In this document: in pieces, positions 18,031 to 24,742 of the stretch
Position numbering within the stretch: position 1 is the stretch's first letter
Layout of the letters: each line of letters opens with the position of its first letter
The notes under the pieces: model-generated
Databases searched by the model: none
The model's input: the letters and a program-made list of their open reading frames with translations, nothing else
What the model was told of the DNA's origin: nothing
Position numbers and translations under genes: made by a program
Assembly (NCBI GenBank): GCA_003427395.1
Contig: BFEA01000079.1
Location: forward strand, 1,271,428 to 1,296,169
Length of the DNA: 24,742 nt
DNA from: Chara braunii
Lineage: Eukaryota; Streptophyta; Charophyceae; Charales; Characeae
Direction: 5' to 3'

Positions 18031-19434
18031 ATGGGCGGGAATGGAAGCTCAGAAGGGTACGAGGGTGCTTACGAGAGTAATCAAGGCGGTAACGCAAGAG
18101 GGAACAGCGGAGGATATAGCGGAGGGTATAATGGAGGAAACAAATACGATGGTGGGAACAACGGAGGGAACGGGTACGGAGGGAGGCACCAAGTGTGCTT
18201 CACACTGGCATGCGGGAAACCCGGGCACTATTCACGAGACTGCTGGATGAAGAGAGGGAGGAGCGAGGATAATGAACTTGACGAAATAAGGCAGCACTAC
18301 ATGATGGTCATACAAGAGAGACGAGAAGTCGAGGAAAGAAAAAAGGAGGAGGAGCAAAGGAAGAAGCAAGAGGAGAGTGAAAGAAGACGCGAGCACGATA
18401 TAATAAGGAGGACGGAGGAGATACGATTACAACTAGAAGCGGGACTGGAGGATAAATGGCATAATCAAACAAAGAAAGTTGAAGAAGTGGCAGCGGCGGC
18501 AAAAGCGAAGATAGAGGAGACGAAGGCGAAAGCCGAGGAGGCACAAGCAAAGGCGGAGGAGGTCTAGACGAAGATCGAGAGAATAAGGATGACAACGCAT
18601 CTAAAGGGCAAGACAACGGCTAGCGGGTTAAGAAAACGAGGGCGCCGGGTATCGTTCAGTGAATCGGAAAGCGACATAGCGCCCGACACGGGGGACGAAA
18701 TCGATAACACGGACTCAGAGGCGGAATTAAGGCGCACGATATAGCGTTTGAAGAGAAAGAAGGAGGAGAGGAGGATGCAAAAATTGAAGGAGACGGGGAA
18801 GAAGAAAAAACATACGATGACAACGAAGACTACGCCAGAGAAGAAAGTATCAATTACAAAACGTGAAGAGTGTTCGAGGGGGAGGAAGTACATTCACGAT
18901 AACGAGGATGACACAATCAGAAACGTGAATGACATAGGTAGTGGTTATGAGGAAATGGGGATCAGATTCAACGTGTGTCAGGGCTCACCTAGAGTGAGGG
19001 GTATGAGATTCGGGATACCGAGCGAGGACGAAGACGAGCAAGAAGATGAGCCAAGAACCCCGATGGAGAATGAGTACAAGGGTCTGGCCGCCAAGTGTTC
19101 ACGGGAGGGCATCATAGACTACTGCCTCTCCACGCAAAAGATCCTCTCATTGAAGAAGGCGCAAATGTTGTGGAAGCTAAGTCAGAAGAAAAGAATAAGG
19201 TATACAAAGAAGTAAGAAATGGTTAATGCTCTCGCCAGGGAGCAAGTCAAAATGGCATACGAGGGATTCGAAGAAACTGACGGACAGAGAGATGTGAGTG
19301 AAATGGCGGAGGCGGATCTGGGAGAGGATCTACACGGTCAGGAGAAGAAAGGTACGAGATCATCCGTTAAGTTAGCTCCCGCAAGAGTGACATTAAAATC
19401 ATCAGCTAAGCAGAAGGAGCAGGAGTCCGACTGA
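18031..19434 (+). pseudogene. Gag-like protein with zinc knuckle and charged coiled coil
   Basis: It starts at ATG 18031 with a Gly/Asn/Tyr-rich low-complexity segment (GGYSGGYNGGNKYDGG, residues about 26-45). The knuckle CFTLACGKPGHYSRDC follows (about residues 56-71), then a long Glu/Lys/Arg-rich helix with heptad-like spacing (EERRE..ERKKEEEQRKKQEE, AKAKIEETKAKAEEAQAKAE). The knuckle has spacing C-X4-C-X4-H-X4-C where retroviral-type knuckles have C-X2-C, as if two residues (LA) were inserted. In-frame stops at 18565 (TAG), 18742 (TAG) and 19213 (TAA) interrupt a frame that otherwise stays coding-like to the TGA at 19432. The later part holds acidic stretches (EDEDEQEDEP) and a basic helix region (KCSREGIIDYCLSTQKILSL). 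Probable RNA/DNA-binding structural protein of the element. Confidence 0.7.
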
Positions 19435-19485
19435 TTATCTGCGCCCCCTTTTATCGCGACCCTATGAGAGACACTGAACTCACAT

Positions 19486-19707
19486 ATGGAGACGCGATCA
19501 ACCCTCTGGGGACAGGGCAGGAGTAGCGAGCAGCTAGCCGCCGTAGAACGCGCCATTACAACAACTATGGTAATGCTTGCGATCAACCGGCATGTGTCAT
19601 GGCTCACAAAATACATAGCAAGATCGAAGATAAATCAACTGATGTTAGATCTAAAAGCGGGTGGTGTGTCACAAGCGGTTATCGCACACCTGAAAATTCG
19701 CATATGA
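19486..19707 (+). pseudogene. Continuation of the element's first coding region
   Basis: In the same phase as the gag-like frame after two stops, it reads METRSTLWGQGRSSEQLAAV, then ERAITTTMVMLAINRHVSW. I recognise no domain. Phase continuity and position suggest it belongs to the same ancestral reading frame, just ahead of the repeat array. It could also be chance. Confidence 0.4.
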
Positions 19708-19868
19708 AAACTGTGAAGTGGGAAAAATGATGTTGGTTTGTGCATCATGAAAACAGTTTCCTAATCATGAAATCGAAAGGAGGGTTAGTTTGTTTATGGT
19801 GAAACCACATAGTAAACTGAGTTTTCAACTTTTCATATCAAACACTATCTTGAAATACATGTGTATTA
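19708..19868. other. AT-rich junction before the 81-bp array
   Basis: AT-rich sequence with several ATCATGAAA-like words (19745, 19764), weakly resembling the array unit. No gene. Confidence 0.4.
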
Positions 19869-21960
19869 AGCTACCCGAAAATCATGAAGCATCTCGAAGT
19901 AGCTTGAACAGTGGCCACAAGAGTTACTTTCATGGTCTTCCGGATGTTCATCACTTCGAGATGCTTTATAGTTTTCGGGGATTTGAACAAATAGTCATAA
20001 GGGTTGCTTTCATGGTCTTCGAGACGTTCATCACTTCGGAACACTTCATGACTTTTGGGTATTTTGAAGAGATGATCATAAGGGTTGCTTTCATGGTCTT
20101 CGGGGCTTTCATCACTTCGAGATGCTTCATGATTTTCAAGTAGCAACCCTTATGGGATCCCGAAGCTACCCGAAAATTATGAAGCATCTCGAAGTGACGA
20201 GCGTCCCGAAGACCATGCAAGCAATCTTTATGACTATCTGTTCAAGTTACCCGAAAATCATGAAGCATCCCGAAGTTATGAACGTCCCGAAGACCATGAA
20301 AGCAACCCTTATGACGATCTGTTCTAACTACCCGAAAATCATGAAGCAACCTAAAGTGATGAACATCCCGAAGACCATAAAGCAACCCTTATGACCATCG
20401 GTTCTAACTCCCCGAGATTCATGAAGCATCCCAAAGTGATGAACGTTCCGAAGATCATGAAAGTAACCCTTATGACCATCTGTTCAAGCTACCTGAAAAT
20501 CATGAAGCATCCCGAAGTGATGAACGTCCCGAAGTCTGTGAAAGCAACCTTTATGGCCATCTGTTCAAGCTACCCGAAAATGGTCTTCAAGACGTTCATC
20601 ACTTCGGGACACTTTATGATTTATGATTTTCGGGTATTTTGAACAGATGAGCATAAGGGTTGCTTTCATGGTCTTCGGGACGTTCATCACTTTGAGATGC
20701 TTCATGATTTTCAGGTAGCAACCCTTATGGCATCCCGAAGCTACCCGAAAATCATGAAGCATCCCGAAGTGACGAACGTCCCGAAGACCATGAAAACAAT
20801 CTTTATGACCATTTGTTCAAGCGACCTGAAAATCATGAAACAACCCGAAGTGATGAACATCTCGAAGACCATGAAAACAACCCTTATGACCATCTGTTCT
20901 GGCTACCCGAAAATCATGAAGCCTCCCGAAGTTATGAACTTTTCGACGATCATGAAAGCAACCCTTATGGTCATCTGTTCAAGCTACCCGAAAATCATGA
21001 AGCATCCTGAAGTGATGAACGTCCCGAAGTCCATGAAAGCAACATTTATGACCATCTGTTCAAGCTACCTGAAAATCATGAAGCATCCCAAAGTGATGAA
21101 TATCCCGAAGACCGTGAAAGCAACCCTTATGGCCATTTGTTCCATCTACCTGAAAATCATGAAGCAACCAGAAGTAATGAACATCCCGAAGACCATGAAA
21201 GCAACCCTTATGACTATTTGTTCTAGCTACCCGAAAATCATGAAGCATCCCGAAGTGATGAACGTCCCGAAGATCATGAAAGCAACCCTTATGACCATCT
21301 GTTCAAGCTACCCGAAAATCATGAAGCATCCCGAAGTGATGAACGTTCCGAAGTCCATGAAAACAACTTTTATGGTCATCTGTTCAAGCTATCCGAAAAT
21401 TATGAAGCACCCCGAAGTGATGAACGTCCCAAAGTCTATGAAAGCAACTCTTATGGACATTTGTTCAAGCCACCCGAAAATCATGAAGCATCCCGAAGTG
21501 ATGAACGCCCCGAAGACCATGAAAACAACCCTTACGACAATCTGTTAAGCTACCCGAAAATCATGAAGCATCCCGAAGTGACGAACGTATCGAAGACTAT
21601 GAAAGCAACCCTAATGACCATCTTTCAAGCTATTCGAAAATCATGAAGCCTCCCGAAGTGATGAACGTCCTGAAGACTATGAAAGTAAGCCTTATGACCA
21701 TTTGTTCAAGCTACCCGAAAATCATGAAGCATCCTGAAGTGATGAACGTCCCGAAGAGAATTGAAGCAACCTTTATGAACATCTGTTCAAGCGCCCCGGA
21801 AATCATGAAGCATCCCGAAGTGGTGAAAGTTTCGAAGACCATGAAAGCAACCCTTATGGCCATCTGTTTAAGCGATCCGAAAATCATGAAGCATCCGAAA
21901 GTGATGAATGCCTCGACAACCATGAAAACAACCTTTATGGCTATCTGTTTGGACAAGCAA
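19869..21960. repeat. 81-bp satellite array (about 25 units) with orientation switches
   Basis: The unit is 81 bp. Consecutive units were checked: CCCGAAAATCATGAAGCA at 21230 and at 21311. Each unit has three internal sub-blocks, starting CCCGAAAATCATGAAGCA, CCCGAAGTGATGAACGT and CCCGAAGACCATGAAAGCA, then ACCCTTATGACCATCTGTTC. Orientation is minus at about 19915-20145, plus at 20150-20577, minus at 20578-20716 and plus at 20717-21955. The minus-to-plus junctions at 20141 and 20716 are near-identical, 575 bp apart. Because 81 is divisible by 3, frames stay open for long distances (for example 20697-21548, translating as repeated SYPKIMKHPEVMNVPKTMKA). A second plus frame (PENHEASRSDERPEDHESNP) and a minus frame are also open, so the open frames alone are not evidence of a protein. 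Confidence 0.92.
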
Positions 21961-22098
21961 CCAACAACTATGATGACAACAACATGAGCGATGAGAAATC
22001 CGCAACTTTTCAAATGTGTCCTGAAAATTGAGAATAAGAATGAAGAAATCATGAGCAATGAAAAATAACAGGGTCTAAGTTGCATATATAATATATGT
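21961..22098. other. AT-rich junction after the array
   Basis: AT-rich sequence including ATATATAATATATG near 22084-22097, leading into the GIY-YIG frame. No separate feature. Confidence 0.4.
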
Positions 22099-22605
22099 AT
22101 GATGAAAATTATACATGTTGTTAACCTTCTCTTTGGTATGTACATGGTCGCGTCACCGTGGTCGAAGAAAGTGTATGTCGGCAACACAGTTCGAAGCATG
22201 ATGCAGAGGTGGCGGGAACACTTGAGTAATGTCGATACCGACACGATCAGAAGCTCGCCGAAACTGTACATGTGGATGCGACATATCGGGAAGGAGAATT
22301 TCCTAATAACACCGTTGCGCCATGCTGATGAAGGGGACGACCGGACTCTTGAAAAACACCTGATCCTCAACTTTTCTTCGACACTCAACATATGCAACAG
22401 TAAGTCGATGAACAACGGAATGAAGCAATGCAAGCAGAAGGGGAGGAGAGAAAGGAGAAAGTTGAATCACAAGTCACAAGAAGTGAAAACACTGGTCAGT
22501 TTTAGTATGATGGGTGAGACAAAGAAGCGGGTATCTTTGCTGATATGGTTGGAAGAGGAATGGGAGAAGGACAAGAAAAGTGAACGAAGAGTAGTATTCC
22601 ATTGA
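22099..22605 (+). pseudogene. GIY-YIG endonuclease domain of the retroelement
   Basis: The frame from ATG 22099 runs 168 residues to a TGA. It has the GIY-YIG layout: a GMY strand (13-15), KVYVGNTV (24-31), then MMQRWREHL with Arg37 at the position of the catalytic arginine and His41. A KLYMWMRHIGKENF helix (55-68) follows, then RTLEKHLIL with Glu85 at the metal-binding glutamate and a closing STLN with Asn97. GIY-YIG nucleases nick DNA, and in Penelope-like elements the domain primes insertion. The C-terminal 65 residues are basic and Ser-rich and have no match that I recognise. The key residues survive although neighbouring pieces are broken. Upstream codons of the original frame may have been lost at the array junction. 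Confidence 0.75.
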
Positions 22606-23529
22606 GGACAGACGTGGAGCGACGGATGGAAGAAAGTGAAGAGGCTCTTTGGGATGACTAAGGTAAGGGTGAACGGACAGTTGAAGAAGCTTGCGGCGAC
22701 TAAGGGAGAACTACAAAAGGGAGTGACAGCGACACTGATCGGGATAGCGAAGACGAAGACCACTATGGCGATGTACCTGTAGGAACTACGCTGGATGTTG
22801 AGGAGACCGTTCGAGTTCAAACGGTTGGCAACACGGACTACGAATCAATTGGTGGGGATGTACCGTGCAACAGGGTTCTTTGGGGGCAAGAACACGAAGA
22901 ATGACGTAAGGATAAAGCTGGATCGGGCGATAAGGAGGAAGAACGGCGTGGGAGTGCAGAAGAGGGTGGTGGTGAAGGTAGGATATGATAGAAGAATTGT
23001 GAAGAATAAAATAAGACTGGCCACAGAGCGAGTGGTGGAGAAACACGCGAGAGACACAATTATTGCGAACCAAATTAAGAAAAAAATACGGGTAATATAA
23101 TGTAGAAATCGAACAGTCGGTGAGATAATCCACAACCACCGCAAATACGCAAATGTCGGAGAGCAGCCATGCGCATGCAAGGGAAAAGGACTTCGCACAA
23201 AGGAAGGACACGTGATGACACGCTTTTCAGAGCTGGACGAGATACCACGTTTCATGAGGAACGCTGAGAATGTGATGAGTCAGTCGCAAGTGAGGAGGAA
23301 GGAGCATTTCATACAAGCCATAACAGATGGGACTGGCTACCTGGGGGGAAAGGCGGAGGACGTTGACGTGCCAGCAGGCGGATTCGTGCAGATGACGGAG
23401 GTGAACGCAAAGCAAGAGACGTGGGAAGACAGAAAGGTGGCAGCTTGGGCGAAAAGATTTGAAGGTTTGGTGATGGCCCCAATTGACCGGAACCAGGGTG
23501 ATACTGCGGTGATATGCCCGGTGACATAG
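22606..23529 (+). pseudogene. Linker region between GIY-YIG and RT
   Basis: In the same phase, interrupted by stops near 22780 and at 23098. Pieces read KKVKRLFGMTKVRVNGQLKK (22630-22690), VVVKVGYDRRIVKNKIRLAT (about 22966-23025), then TVGEIIHNHRKYANVGEQ, PCACKGKGLRTKEGHVMTRF (23160-23226) and KRFEGLVMAPIDRNQGDTAV (about 23450-23510). The C-x-C...H pattern with GHV is reminiscent of a small metal-binding segment ahead of RT. LVMAPIDRNQGD leads into the RT fingers. I have no named domain for this part; similar linkers occur, as far as I remember, in predicted Chara proteins carrying the same RT. Confidence 0.55.
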
Positions 23530-24294
23530 CGACACGCGTTTGGGAAGACATTCATGTGGAACTCCGACTACGTGATGATGAGAGAAGATGAATAAATGAT
23601 TCTCCAGACATCTTGCAAGGAGTTTGAACAAGCCGAACTACAAAAGATCACGAATAGGAATTACGATGGCAGAATTGGACGAGCATACGTGATCCCAAAG
23701 GACAAAGATCTATCATGGTGGAGACCGATCGCACCAGCAAATGGAGATCCAGCTAGTCTGGCACAAAAAATGTCTCCAAAGCACTACACTATCCCATTAA
23801 TAAATTTTCGACCGAACAATCCTTTTACCTGAATGCGATTCAGGAGCTGCCGGGGTGACTAGAGGCAGTGCAGAGAAGGTTTATCGAGATGGGGTGCACG
23901 GGGGTAGAAGGGCGATGCTACGATATCAAGGATATGTTCACAAAAATACCGCATGAGGCGGTGCGGCGGTCAGTTTGGCAGTTGCTGGTATGGTTGGTAC
24001 GCGAACAGAAGTTGGAAGCAAGTGAAAGTGTCAAGAAGGGGGAAGCTGTGCACAATGAGCAAGACTCGGAAAGCGGCAGACGGATACATTGGGATACAAT
24101 TCAAGCAGATGTTCAGCATGGTTAAATACGATCTCGAACATGCGCATATCAAATGTGGGGACACCGTGAGGAGACAGGTGTCTGGAATCCCGATGGGGAA
24201 ATCCAGTAGTCCGACGTTGACCACCATTACGTGTGCCATGGCAGAGTTCAATTGTCGGAACGGATTAGGACCTTACCCTTCCCGAACCACATAA
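23530..24294 (+). pseudogene. Reverse transcriptase, Penelope-like, truncated before YxDD
   Basis: Fingers: GRAYVIPKDKDLSWWRPIAP (about 23671-23730), the usual P-K-x-x-x-x-R-P-I pattern. Motif A is CYDIKDMFTKIPHEAV (about 23917-23964), with the D and the FTxIP wording typical of Penelope-like RTs. Motif B is RRQVSGIPMGKSSSPTLTTI (about 24172-24231). Motif A is read one phase away from the rest, so a frameshift lies at about 23835-23870 and another near 23985-24030. Stops occur at 23527, 23593 and 23830. Coding similarity ends at CAMAEFNC plus a few residues, and motif C (YxDD) is absent because a different repeat follows. The polymerase cannot be functional. Confidence 0.75.
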
Positions 24295-24343
24295 ACAAAT
24301 GAACTACGGGCTGGGCACCTGTGCTCTCACGGTAAGTCAATAA

Positions 24344-24696
24344 AACAAGCCATGGCAGTTTAGGGGGTGGTGGAATCTTATTTGAAATTGCAGGACCGGT
24401 AGCCGCCCATGGGACCGCACGGGTTTTGGTCCAGGACTGCGTAGGACCGGCAATTGCCGGTAGGAGCCCGAGGAGGCCGCAGTCCTTTTTCAAAGTTGAA
24501 GCGGTGCGGGTCCACTTTTCTCGAAGAGCAGAGTTCCTCGAATAGAAAACGCACACATTGTATTCAAATACAACTTGTACCCTTTCTATTCGGATTTCGA
24601 AAAGAAAAAACTCTTGTATTTCGAAAAAAATACTTCTTTTTGTTGGAGGTCAGCTCATGTCCTTGTGCTCCCCGCCACTTACATGTTGCATGCTAC

Positions 24697-24742
<46 letters not shown>
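24344..24742 (+). repeat. Interspersed repeat, long copy, ending in CT tract at window edge
   Basis: 24344-24475 matches 14541-14670, and 24478-24700 matches 16862-17101, so this copy joins both halves in one unit of about 356 bp. It ends in (CT)n (24700-24742) that runs out of the window. Short open frames are not gene-like. No terminal repeats or Pol III boxes were recognised, and the family is unnamed. It lies directly downstream of the point where the RT is cut off. Confidence 0.82.

Larger units (their letters stand above)
18031..24294 (+). mobile_element. Broken retroelement: gag-like, 81-bp array, GIY-YIG, RT (Penelope-like, permuted order)
   Basis: This is a composite call. Coding pieces at 18031-19434, 19486-19707, 22099-22605, 22795-23100, 23212-23529, 23596-23832 and 23953-24294 all lie in the same reading phase on the plus strand, separated by in-frame stops and the repeat array. 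That supports a single ancestral element. Domain order is zinc-knuckle plus coiled-coil, GIY-YIG endonuclease, linker, then RT with FTxIP and GIPMGK motifs. GIY-YIG N-terminal to RT is known for the permuted Penelope-like clade described in green algae, protists and invertebrates. The RT stops before YxDD where an unrelated repeat starts. No long terminal repeats were seen. The family assignment is inference, and resemblance to Chara braunii repeat proteins is from memory. Confidence 0.65.

Noticed and set aside
19869-21960. Possible CRISPR array or genuine repeat protein of up to 283 residues
   Set aside because: The units are adjacent with no unique spacers and no cas-like genes, and the context is eukaryotic. 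The protein reading is doubtful because the 81-bp unit leaves several frames open on both strands and orientation flips within the array.
22467-23255. Minus-strand open frames opposite the GIY-YIG to RT linker
   Set aside because: They are hydrophobic-looking shadows of the purine-rich plus-strand coding region, with no motif of their own.
18031-24294. LTR retrotransposon (gag-pol) interpretation
   Set aside because: No long terminal repeats, protease, integrase or RNase H were seen, and the RT motifs and GIY-YIG domain fit Penelope-like elements better.

Overview
This is a repeat-dominated nuclear window from a eukaryote. It holds one intact-looking host gene: a two-exon mitochondrial ADP/ATP carrier on the minus strand (exon 1 at 12696-13406, exon 2 at 9053-9451, with a 3.2 kb GT-AG intron). 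Nearly everything else is decayed transposable elements, satellites and dinucleotide tracts. The spliceosomal intron, tRNA-headed SINEs, LINE and (CT)n/(GA)n tracts exclude a prokaryote. The glycine-rich zinc-knuckle/coiled-coil protein and the associated reverse transcriptase resemble, from memory and unchecked, families abundant in the charophyte alga Chara braunii. A streptophyte alga is therefore my best guess, but the carrier core looks more animal/red-alga-like than land-plant-like, so the assignment is only moderate.

Layout. 153-5115: one degenerate L1/Tx1-like LINE on the plus strand. It carries an internal duplication of the RT palm and is broken by three later insertions: a 209-bp inverted-repeat MITE (246-454), a tRNA-related SINE with a 12-bp target-site duplication (1568-1749), and a 1.47-kb foldback element (2614-4082). 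The MITE and the foldback share termini and a TTAA target, and removing either one rejoins the LINE reading frame. 5116-8913: no gene seen, only microsatellites and diverged short tandem duplications. 8914-13406: the ADP/ATP carrier with its intron and an (AG)n tract just downstream of the stop. 13407-18030: carrier 5' flank, then a mosaic of short interspersed repeats and a second, different SINE (about 15426-15818).

18031-24294: the most unusual part. It is a broken retroelement whose recognisable pieces run in the order zinc-knuckle/coiled-coil gag-like protein, 2.1-kb array of 81-bp repeats in both orientations, GIY-YIG endonuclease, linker region, then reverse transcriptase with FTxIP and GIPMGK motifs. 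GIY-YIG upstream of RT is the permuted order known in some Penelope-like elements; the gag-like module and internal satellite are not usual for them. The RT is cut off before its YxDD motif, where another repeat (24344-24742) begins.

The genes do not form a pathway. The carrier is a housekeeping gene embedded in a graveyard of nested mobile elements, and the readable information is mostly insertion order. Codon-level calls in pseudogenes were made by eye, and boundaries without target-site duplications are approximate.
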